A program made the translations under genes and the position numbers. Below are positions 43,601 through 50,128 of a stretch of 64,000 nt of DNA, piece by piece. The stretch lies in assembly GCA_041398225.1 (NCBI GenBank), contig JAWKVD010000015.1, positions 39,860-103,859 of the forward strand, given 5' to 3'. Each line of letters starts with the position of its first letter. Within the stretch, counting starts at the first letter, position 1. Under the pieces are notes generated by a model. That model was not told where the DNA came from. It did no database searches and worked only from the letters and a program-made list of their open reading frames with translations. Source of the DNA: JAWKVD01 sp041398225 (GTDB lineage Bacteria > Pseudomonadota > Alphaproteobacteria > Caulobacterales > Hyphomonadaceae).

Positions 43601-43704
43601 TCGATCGTGACCCGCCGCCGGCTCAGGAAGAGTTCGGCTACGACCCTTGGATGGCGAACCCGCTTGGGAGAACCATCGAGATAGGCGTCAAGAAGTCCTT
43701 CTGA
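40636..43704 (+). CDS. TonB-dependent receptor
   Basis: A 1022-residue outer-membrane receptor, long for the family. It has a signal peptide ending PAWAQD, a TonB-box-like TRIVVTGSYIQGT, a plug domain (VEVFSQEDLEKQGSPTALEF, NLRGIGADKTLILLNGRRM, EVLKDGAAVIYGADATGGVV) and a large barrel with long, cysteine-containing loops (about residues 260–320 and 480–650). The C-terminus is the expected GRTIEIGVKKSF. It resembles Caulobacter/sphingomonad receptors for plant or aromatic substrates. It is divergent from a spinster-like MFS gene and ends at a strong terminator. The ligand is unknown; nearby CoA ligases suggest an organic acid or glycoside. Confidence 0.93.
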   Translation: MKFALRSVSGAALLIGLAGALPAWAQDAVPTSSQQTPADDSANQPATRIVVTGSYIQGTPEDAALPVEVFSQEDLEKQGSPTALEFAKSLTISGPTTGESYYFGGPALTGSVNYNLRGIGADKTLILLNGRRMSQNTSNIPSIALARTEVLKDGAAVIYGADATGGVVNFITRDHFVGLETQAQYKYIDGSDGDYGFSILGGVGNDTVNFMWSGEYEHRSRLRAIDRDFTYDSLDPTQAGYNPAPWSTLTNLAGWTAHGPLPAVPSATSAGEFGAAVGFASDFTPDSCAAVGGRYDNAYTCAYNYIPYYDLVSTTDTYRGYAQLNAAVNEHMDFHVDASYGQVTVPQVFGSPSQPIIRGTALATGLLDQFYVPISNPYAAAFAADHGLGAASGFTPLTYRAIGHGGNPFMSDGVGYGVADRVDNQVWRVSAGLKGELGDWAGIAKDVGYDFGVTYNQSISYNTHPDIIASRLQEALNGFGGPNCNAADLDPTRFGTQNPAAAGQNGCMWWNPFSSSFASQPVLGLSNPNYVPGSENSGELTRWLFDDRAVEAIGNNLTVDLVFNGMSGIHLPGGEIGWAIGGQMRQTEYRENVPSPYANGTMQCAWPDGTTSANGAGSPNLEANPLPTTDPNFRGCTPDAPGPFVIFTPNTPDYADQQQYSLFGEFQIPLLDSVNLQAAVRREEFSGGLGATVYKIAGKWDVYGPLSLRGSYGTNFQTPPIGVVPGEVTIGARTFTVAANNWLAARFVTDSSLKPETAKSWNLGAIWDSQGFSADHNFRVIVDYFNIETEDQIGQIADPNTIASLVFNGPGGTTTTCDPNVQPLLNRISFNSPCTVGMSAINAFSAVSTRYGNGPGQTTNGFDIQATYSLPAGPGDLTLDLTATKVTELTTGPTALDGVEVSAGDDRLGYLNFATFALAAPEWRANLAANYSMDRHNFRLGVNYVSAVTDERAGIQYGEDGEDWITTDFTYRFEVSDDLALTATVANLFDRDPPPAQEEFGYDPWMANPLGRTIEIGVKKSF

Positions 43705-43728
43705 CGTCTCTTTCCCCGAAGAACTCGA

Positions 43729-43756
43729 CAGGCGGCCAATTGGTCGCCTGTTTTTT
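43729..43756 (+). terminator. Intrinsic terminator after the TBDR
   Basis: CAGGCGGCCAATTGGTCGCCTG forms a near-perfect stem with only one central G·T-type mismatch pair, followed immediately by TTTTTT (43751–43756). It lies 25 bp after the receptor stop. Confidence 0.85.
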
Positions 43757-43781
43757 CTTGTGTGGGGCAGGGATACGGAGC

Positions 43782-43869
43782 GTGGTGCATACCGGCCGCA
43801 GGTGGATGATAATCAAGAGATCTTCTGATCAATGGGCCTGTGGTGCATCCAGGTCGCATGGTCGGATGA
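43782..43869. repeat. Imperfect direct repeat upstream of the riboswitch
   Basis: GTGGTGCATACCGG… (43782–43809) and GTGGTGCATCCAGG… (43840–43869) share most of a 28–30-base unit, both ending GGATGA, 58 bases apart. They lie between the terminator and the cobalamin riboswitch. They could be a promoter-region duplication or binding sites; no function can be assigned. Confidence 0.35.
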
Positions 43870-43959
43870 ATATGCCTGGGCGTTACGGGATGTTCTTGCC
43901 AGTGGGGCCGAGCGCGCGCTAGCAACGCGCCGTGGCGGGTGATCCGTCACAGAATCGCG

Positions 43960-44165
43960 CTGGCGCCCGAGAGGGCTGAACGGGAATGCAGTGAGAGGCT
44001 TGGCCTCAAATCTGCGGCTGTCCCTGCAACTGTAAGCGGCTAGCGCGATGCGCAACGTGGCCCGGACCCAAGGTCCTGGTCGCAGCCACTGGGAGACCGC
44101 ATGCGGTGTCCTGGGAAGGTGTCGCATCGCGCCATGATCCGTGAGCCAGGAGACCGGCCTGCGCG
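43960..44165 (+). promoter_or_regulatory. Cobalamin (B12) riboswitch
   Basis: The diagnostic conserved blocks appear in order: CGGGAATGCAGTG, GCTGTCCCTGCAACTGTAAG (the B12 box region), GCAGCCACTGGGAGACC, CTGGGAAGGTGTCGC and GTGAGCCAGGAGACCGGCC. This RNA binds adenosylcobalamin and reduces expression of downstream genes. Here the next gene, 186 bp beyond the aptamer, is a BtuB-like receptor, the classic target. Confidence 0.93.
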
Positions 44166-44351
44166 GGTCGCTCTTGCCCGGGTCCAGGGGATGGTCCAGG
44201 CGCGGAAACCCGTCTGAGCGACGAAGCGGCGCAGGGCCGCACCGCAGAACCGGCCCGGCGCATCGCGTCCGTCTGGCTGGCGACGCTGGCGTCGGAGGGG
44301 CTCTTCCGGCGTACGCCCTGTGCATGTCGCACGACGCGCACGGGACCAAAC

Positions 44352-46223
44352 ATGAAAGTCAAAACATCCAGCCTGTCGTTGATTGCAGCGCTTTCGACGC
44401 TGTCGACGGCCTACGCCCAAGCGCCCCAAACCGACGGTGATGTCGAGCGGGAAACGATCGTGGTGACCGCAAGCCGCACCCGGCTTCCGGCCGATCAGGT
44501 CGGCAGCGCCGTCACGGTGATCGCGGCCTCGCAAATCCGCGCGGATCAGATCCAGTTCGTGAGAGACGTTCTCCAGGACGTGCCCGGCGTTCAAATCACG
44601 AATGATCGCCCCGGGGCGTCCAGCACGGTCAGCATTCGCGGCTCCGACAACGACCAGGTTCTGTTCCTGATCGACGGAATCGAACTCGGCGACCCCAGCG
44701 TGATCTCCACCCAGTTCCAAAGCGAACACCTTACTTCGCTGGACGTCGACCGAATCGAGGTGCTGCGCGGCAATCAGAGTTCGCTGTACGGCAGCGACGC
44801 GATTGGCGGCGTCGTCAACATCATCACGCAGCGCGCCACGGAGGACGGCGTTCATGTCAACGCCGAAGCTGAAGTGGGATCGGAAAACGCGCGCAGCGCC
44901 GGCCTGACCTTGCTTGGCCGCAACGCCGGCGTCGACTACCGGCTGACGGCGACGGGCTACGCCGTGGATGGACCGTCGGCGGCCGACCCTCTGACCGGAC
45001 CCGCTGTGGAGGACGATGGCTATAGCCGCACGTCGCTGAGCGGCCGCGTCGGTGCGTCGATCGCGGACGGCGTTGAGGCCCAGCTTGTCGGCTTCTACAG
45101 CGACAGTTCGACGGATATGGACAACACGGACAGCGACAGCTCCGACAAGGTGGAGAAGGACGAATACGGTCTTGCCGCCCAGCTTACGCACGAGACCTCA
45201 ACCGGCGCGTGGCGAAACGAGCTGACGCTCAGCCGCTACAACTCGGAGCGTCGCTATTTCGGCATGTACTACCGTCCGCAGGGCGACGGTTATGACGGAA
45301 CCAAGGATGCGGCGCAGTATGTCACCCGCCTCCGCGCCAGCGAGAGGATCGATATCGCCGCCGGTCTGAGCTGGGAGAAGGAAGAGTCGGAGCAGGTGAC
45401 GAACTATTCGGGTTCGCTCAACGCCGACATCACGACCAAATCGGCCTTCGCGGAACTGGCGCTGCGTCCGGTTGAGAACCTCACCGTCACGGCGGCGGCG
45501 CGGGTCGACGACAACAGCCGGTTCGGAACCTTCGACACCTATCGCGTCACCGCGGCCTACCTCATGCCGGAAGCGTTGGCCGGCGCAGACGTCAAGGTGC
45601 GAGCCAGCTATGGCACGGGCGCCAAGGCGCCGGGTCTCTATCAACTTTTCGACCCGACCTACGGCAATCCAGACCTCGAAGTGGAGACCAGCGAGGGTTA
45701 TGACGCGGGCGTCGACCTGATCTGGGACCGTGCGCGTGTTGAGCTGACCGTGTTCGACAATGACGTCACCAACGAAATCGGGTTCGACGGCAGCCGTCCG
45801 CCCTTTGGCGGCTACGCCCAGTTCGGTCGAACGAAATCACGGGGCGTCGAGATGGGCGCGCGGGTCGAACTCGCCAGTTGGGTGGCTATCACGCAGACGC
45901 TCACAGTGCTCGACTCTCAGGATGGCGACACCGGATTCTGGAAGGGCCGCCCGCGCTATGCGGGAACGACCGGTGTTGCATTCCAGGTCACGCCGGCCTG
46001 GGATCTCAGCGCGCGCTTGCGCTACCGCACCGAGAACGCCTCAAGCTATGGCGGCGTGACAGAGGGTTACGGAACGCTGGATATTCTTACGTCATATGAC
46101 ATCAACGATCGTCTGGAGCTCTATGGGCGCATCGTGAACGTCAGCGACGAAGAGTATCAGATGTCCTGGGGAGCCAACGCTCCGGACCGGGGCGTGTTCG
46201 CCGGGATACGCGCCCGGTTCTGA
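44352..46223 (+). CDS. btuB: BtuB-like TonB-dependent vitamin B12 receptor
   Basis: A 623-residue receptor of BtuB size. Signal peptide (SLIAALSTLSTAYAQA), TonB box ETIVVTASRTRLPADQ, plug (VTVIAASQIRADQIQFVRDV, VSIRGSDNDQVLFLIDGIEL, IEVLRGNQSSLYGSDAIGGV), then a short barrel ending VFAGIRARF. It is preceded by a cobalamin riboswitch, and a cobD gene lies convergent just after it. Together these strongly suggest import of cobalamin or a cobinamide precursor across the outer membrane. Transcription should fall when adenosylcobalamin is abundant. Confidence 0.9.
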   Translation: MKVKTSSLSLIAALSTLSTAYAQAPQTDGDVERETIVVTASRTRLPADQVGSAVTVIAASQIRADQIQFVRDVLQDVPGVQITNDRPGASSTVSIRGSDNDQVLFLIDGIELGDPSVISTQFQSEHLTSLDVDRIEVLRGNQSSLYGSDAIGGVVNIITQRATEDGVHVNAEAEVGSENARSAGLTLLGRNAGVDYRLTATGYAVDGPSAADPLTGPAVEDDGYSRTSLSGRVGASIADGVEAQLVGFYSDSSTDMDNTDSDSSDKVEKDEYGLAAQLTHETSTGAWRNELTLSRYNSERRYFGMYYRPQGDGYDGTKDAAQYVTRLRASERIDIAAGLSWEKEESEQVTNYSGSLNADITTKSAFAELALRPVENLTVTAAARVDDNSRFGTFDTYRVTAAYLMPEALAGADVKVRASYGTGAKAPGLYQLFDPTYGNPDLEVETSEGYDAGVDLIWDRARVELTVFDNDVTNEIGFDGSRPPFGGYAQFGRTKSRGVEMGARVELASWVAITQTLTVLDSQDGDTGFWKGRPRYAGTTGVAFQVTPAWDLSARLRYRTENASSYGGVTEGYGTLDILTSYDINDRLELYGRIVNVSDEEYQMSWGANAPDRGVFAGIRARF

Positions 46224-46248
46224 TCGATGGCGACGAGACGACGAAGAG

Positions 46249-46272
46249 GAGACCGGCGCGCGCGCCGGTCTC
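46249..46272. terminator. 24-base perfect palindrome between convergent btuB and cobD
   Basis: GAGACCGGCGCGCGCGCCGGTCTC is self-complementary throughout and sits in the 65-bp gap between the two stops. It probably serves as a bidirectional terminator; there is no U-run on either strand. Confidence 0.5.
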
Positions 46273-46288
46273 TGTCGGCGCCGGTCGG

Positions 46289-47295
46289 CTAGGACTGGAC
46301 CTGCAGCGCATAGGCTGCGCCGATCAGCGCCGCGAGCGCCAGTGCGGACACAAGCAGCATGTCGGCGCGGACATAGACGCGCAACGCATGCGCCACATCC
46401 GCCGCGGACGGGTCGGGGGCGCCCGCGTTGAACCAGCGCTCTTCAGTCCCGCTGTCGTCGCCGCCCGCAGGACGCGAGAGACGAACGCCGAGCGCGCCCG
46501 CCATCGCCGCTTCGGCCCAGCCGGCATTGCGGAGCCTGTGTTTGCGCGCTTCGCGCCACGTCGCACTCGCCGCGATCATGGCGCGTGACCATGCGGCCAG
46601 AGACACGAGAAGCGCGGCCAGACGAGCGGGAATGATGTTGACCAGCGCGTCGAGGCGCGCCGGAAGCCACGCGAAGGCGTCGTCGTCGCCGTCGTTCCGG
46701 CTGACCGCCTCGTGCGCAATGCAGATCGCCTTGTAGGCCGCAACGCCGGGCAGGCCGAAAAGGACGCCCCAGAACGCGGGCGCCACCACGCCGGTAGAGA
46801 AATTGTTGGCGAGGCTTCCGGTCGCCGCCCGCGCGAGACCTGCGGCGTCCAACCGGACAACGTCGTGCCCGACCACATGAGCGACCCGCGACTGCGCGCC
46901 GGACAGATCGCCCAGTCGCAGCGGAGCGATCGCGCCCGCAACGCTCATGGCGAGGCTGCGCTGGGTGAGCAGCGTCGACATGATCAACGCCTCAACCGCG
47001 CGCCCGGGAAGGTTGTTGGGAAGGATCAGTGAAATCGCCAGCGCCGCAGCCGTCACGGCGCTTACGACCAGAACAGTGCTTGCGGCGCCCGCGACACGCC
47101 GACCGTGCAACGACCATCGCGGATCGGCGAGCCGCTGGTGAAACCAATTCGCCAGGGCGCTGATCCGCTCGTCGGGGTGTCCGATCGCTTTTGTAATGTG
47201 CCTGGGTACCCGAGCAGCGCTTCGAGGATGAGGGCGAGGCAAGTCAGAGCGGCGGAGGTCGAGAGCAACAGGTCAAGATTGAAGTCTGGGTTCAT
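46289..47295 (-). pseudogene. cobD: Adenosylcobinamide-phosphate synthase (CobD/CbiB), one-base frameshift near the N-terminus
   Basis: CobD joins the aminopropanol arm to adenosylcobyric acid in the inner membrane. The N-terminal 29 residues (from the ATG at 47295: MNPDFNLDLLL … LEALLGYP) lie in one frame. The remainder (RHITKAIGHPDERISALANW … to 46289) lies in another and carries the family motifs LIMSTLLTQRSLAMSV, TGSLANNFSTGVVAPAFWG and GVAAYKAI, plus several membrane helices. The gene is one base short. Restoring one base in the GGG run at 47204–47206 (CCC on the coding strand) gives a normal ~335-residue CobD. Given its link to the B12 receptor, the gene is probably functional and the break a sequencing or assembly error, but this cannot be decided here. 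Confidence 0.82.
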
Positions 47296-47536
47296 CGGAC
47301 GGCTATCTCCGCCCCCGCCCATGACTCTGCGTTTTCGGCGGCCGCGCGGCCGGTCATTCCGGCGCTCCATACCATCCGGACAGGCGCAGACATCACAACC
47401 CTTTTCTGCGGCGCACGTCGACATACCGGCGCCGATGGGACTTGATGGCGTCCCCGTGCTGGAACATCAAGTTCTGCGGAGGGCCGTGTGCAGTAAATAA
47501 AGTTACATGGACGCGCCGACTCAAAGGGAGATTCGC

Positions 47537-48412
47537 ATGCCGGACGCTTACGTCGAGGGATTGTTCCAGACTCAGGACGGGCCGCGAATCGAGTACCGCG
47601 TCTATCCGGCTGTCGGCGAGGAGAGGGGCGACCCGGTTCTGTGCCTGCACGGCCTGACGCGGAACCTGCGGGACTTCGAGGAGCTGGCTCCGCGGATAGC
47701 GGCGCTCGGTCGACGGGTGATCACAACCTCGCAGCGCGGGCGGGGCGGGTCCGACCCGGACCCCGTTCCGGAGCGTTACACGCCGGCGGTCTATGCGGCG
47801 GATATGCTCGCTCTGCTCGATCATCTCGGCGTCCAGCGCGCGATCTATGTCGGGACATCCATGGGCGGCCTGATGACCATGATCACCGCCGCAATCGCTC
47901 CGGGGCGGATGTCGGCTGCTGTGCTCAACGATGTCGGCCCGGAGATCGATCCGGTCGGTCTCAAGCGTATTCAAAGCTATGTCGGCGGGGTCAGCGTCAC
48001 GGGAAATTGGCGCGAGGCGGCGGAGTACTGCCGCGCCATCAATGGCGCCGCGTTCCCAAACGAGCAGGATGAAGCCTTCTGGATATCGTTTGCGCGCAAG
48101 ATGTTCCGGGAGGTGGCTCCGGGCCAGATCGTCCTGGACTACGACGCGGCGATCTCAAGGAACGTCGCCCCGCCGCCGGGAGATCAGCCTCCGGTCGTCG
48201 ACCTCTGGCCGCTGTACGACGCGTTGAAGCCGGTCCCCACGCTCCTCATTCGCGGCGCGCTAACAGATATTCTGGCGTCGTCTGTCGTGGAGCGGATGCG
48301 GCAGCGCAAGCCGGATCTGGAGGTCGTGGAGACGCCCGGCGTTGGGCATGCGCCGTTCATGACCGAACCGGCCGCCTTCGCCGCTCTCGGCGCCTTCATA
48401 GAGGCCCACTAG
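47537..48412 (+). CDS. Alpha/beta hydrolase
   Basis: A 291-residue cytoplasmic hydrolase. The ATG at 47537 follows GGGAGATTCGC; an upstream start would add ten residues. Motifs: VLCLHGLTRNLRDFEEL (oxyanion-hole HG), TSQRGRGGSDPDP, the nucleophile elbow VGTSMGGLMTM (Ser in G-T-S-M-G), LIRGALTDILA (acid) and GVGHAPFMTEP (catalytic His). It belongs to the large esterase/haloalkane-dehalogenase-like group; the substrate cannot be told. It stands between cobD (divergent) and an ECF sigma gene and is followed by a probable terminator, so it appears monocistronic. Confidence 0.9.
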   Translation: MPDAYVEGLFQTQDGPRIEYRVYPAVGEERGDPVLCLHGLTRNLRDFEELAPRIAALGRRVITTSQRGRGGSDPDPVPERYTPAVYAADMLALLDHLGVQRAIYVGTSMGGLMTMITAAIAPGRMSAAVLNDVGPEIDPVGLKRIQSYVGGVSVTGNWREAAEYCRAINGAAFPNEQDEAFWISFARKMFREVAPGQIVLDYDAAISRNVAPPPGDQPPVVDLWPLYDALKPVPTLLIRGALTDILASSVVERMRQRKPDLEVVETPGVGHAPFMTEPAAFAALGAFIEAH

Positions 48413-48415
48413 GCG

Positions 48416-48437
48416 CCCCGCCATCCCGGGGATTTTT
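48416..48437 (+). terminator. Probable intrinsic terminator after the hydrolase
   Basis: CCCCG (48416–48420) pairs with CGGGG (48427–48431), followed by ATTTTT. It begins four bases after the hydrolase stop. Confidence 0.5.
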
Positions 48438-48521
48438 GCCCCGGCTTGAGCGAAGCTTGGATGACGTCCATTATGGCGGATCGGGCCCGGCGAACGGTCG
48501 GGCGGGTGCAAGTAGCAGGCG

Positions 48522-49097
48522 ATGTCGTCGATCCTGAAGGAATTCATCGCCAACGAACCGGCCATCCGGAAGGTTTTGTCGCGCTATTTTCGCCGCGCGG
48601 AAGACGTTGAAGACCTGGCGCAAGAGGTATTCGTGCGCGCCTTCGCGGCTGAACGCGAGCGAACAATCCGCATGCCGCGCGCATATCTGTTTCAGACGGC
48701 GCGTAATGTCGCGCTGAACGAACTGGATCGCCGGCGAAATAGTCCCGCGCAGGCATTGGAGGATTTTCCGGACCCGCATGTCATCAGCATCGACACGCGT
48801 CCGGGGCCGGATCGGGAGTTTGAGGGACGCGCGCAACTCGCCCACTTTCTTCGGGCGGCTGCGACCTTGCCGGATCAGTGCCGCAGGGTGTTTCTGATGA
48901 AGAAGGTGGATGGGCGGACGCAGCGCGAAATTGCCCACGCCTTGGGCATATCGGAGAGCACGGTCGAGAAACATCTCGCCCGCGGCCTGTTGATGGTTAG
49001 AAACTACCTCGCGTCACAAGATGGGCGCGACGGGAGCAGAACGGACGGCGCGGCCGTGATCCACGAGATCCGCCGCCGCAGCGGAGAAGGCGAGTGA
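48522..49097 (+). CDS. ECF RNA polymerase sigma factor, FecI-like
   Basis: A 191-residue sigma factor. Region 2: YFRRAEDVEDLAQEVFVRAF and MPRAYLFQTARNVALNELDR. Region 4: LPDQCRRVFLMKKVDGRTQR and EIAHALGISESTVEKHLARG. These are the FecI-type versions. Its stop overlaps the GTG of a FecR-like gene by 4 bp (GTGA), and an STN-bearing TBDR follows. It is the second complete FecI/FecR/receptor module in the window. Confidence 0.92.
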   Translation: MSSILKEFIANEPAIRKVLSRYFRRAEDVEDLAQEVFVRAFAAERERTIRMPRAYLFQTARNVALNELDRRRNSPAQALEDFPDPHVISIDTRPGPDREFEGRAQLAHFLRAAATLPDQCRRVFLMKKVDGRTQREIAHALGISESTVEKHLARGLLMVRNYLASQDGRDGSRTDGAAVIHEIRRRSGEGE

Positions 49098-50119
49098 CCA
49101 AGGACGGTCGAACAATCTCGTTTCCGGAGCCTGCTCAGGTTGAGGAGGAGGCGGCCCTGTGGGTGGTCCGTCTCTCCGAACGGGTGCTTTCCGCTGAGGA
49201 GCAGGCCGAATTCGAGGCTTGGAAACGCAAGAGCACGCGTCACGCCGAGACATTTAACCGTTTGCGCGCCCAGTGGGACGATCTCGACGCCCTGGGCTCG
49301 CTGTCGGGGCCGACATCCGCCGCCGAGGACGCCGGTGTGCGGACTGCGCGCCCGCTCGGCGCATGGGCCGCCGCGCTGGTGGCCGCGCTCGCCCTGGGCG
49401 GCGGCGCCTGGGTCATGTTCGGCGCCCGGGAGCCGCAGCAGGTGCAGGTGGCCGCTTTGGTGACGGACGGCGCTTTCGAGACCACAGTCGGTGAACGCGA
49501 GGCGATCGAGGTCGCCGACGGTTCGGAAATCCTGCTCAATACGGCGAGCCGCGCTGAGATCGATCTCACGCCGGAAGAGCGGAAGGTAAACCTTCTCGAG
49601 GGCGAGGCTTACTTCAAGGTCGCCCACGACAAGTCGCGCCCGTTCCGGGTCTACTCGCACGAAGGCGTGGTCGAGGCGGTCGGCACGGCGTTCTCCGTGC
49701 AGGTAGAAGGCGACTCGCTTCGCCTGGTCGTGGAGGAGGGCAAGGTCGCCTATATCCCCGCGGACGAGTCGGATGACGGACCGGTCGTTTATGTCGCCGC
49801 CGGCCAGAGCGCGACATTCGCCGCCCGCCGCAAAGTGATCGAAACGCTCGACCCCGAAACGATCGAACGCAAGCTCTCCTGGCGCGGCGGTCGGCTGACC
49901 TTCTCGGGCGAACCGCTGTCGGAGATGGTTCACGACGTATCCCGCTACACGAATGTCTCGATCGAGATAGCCGACCCGCAACTCGCATCCATGCGCATGG
50001 GGGGCTATCTTGAGATTGGCGACATTGATGGCATGTTGGCTGCGCTCGAGGATGGATTTGGCCTCGAGGTGGAACGCATAGACGAAACGCACGTCCGGAT
50101 CGTCTCCGCCGCCGAGTGA
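49094..50119 (+). CDS. FecR-family anti-sigma factor/regulator
   Basis: A 341-residue protein starting at a GTG inside the sigma stop. N-terminal DUF4880-like segment (EEEAALWVVRLSERVLSAEEQ, FEAWKRKSTRHAETFNRLRA), one membrane helix at about 91–110 (LGAWAAALVAALALGGGAWV), then the FecR domain (LVTDGAFETTVGEREAIEVADG, LEGEAYFKVAHDKSRPFRVY, VEAVGTAFSVQVEG) and a C-terminal STN/DUF4974-like part (LSEMVHDVSRYTNVSIEIADP). It passes the receptor signal to the adjacent sigma factor. Confidence 0.92.
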   Translation: MTKDGRTISFPEPAQVEEEAALWVVRLSERVLSAEEQAEFEAWKRKSTRHAETFNRLRAQWDDLDALGSLSGPTSAAEDAGVRTARPLGAWAAALVAALALGGGAWVMFGAREPQQVQVAALVTDGAFETTVGEREAIEVADGSEILLNTASRAEIDLTPEERKVNLLEGEAYFKVAHDKSRPFRVYSHEGVVEAVGTAFSVQVEGDSLRLVVEEGKVAYIPADESDDGPVVYVAAGQSATFAARRKVIETLDPETIERKLSWRGGRLTFSGEPLSEMVHDVSRYTNVSIEIADPQLASMRMGGYLEIGDIDGMLAALEDGFGLEVERIDETHVRIVSAAE

Positions 50120-50128
50120 CGGAAATTC

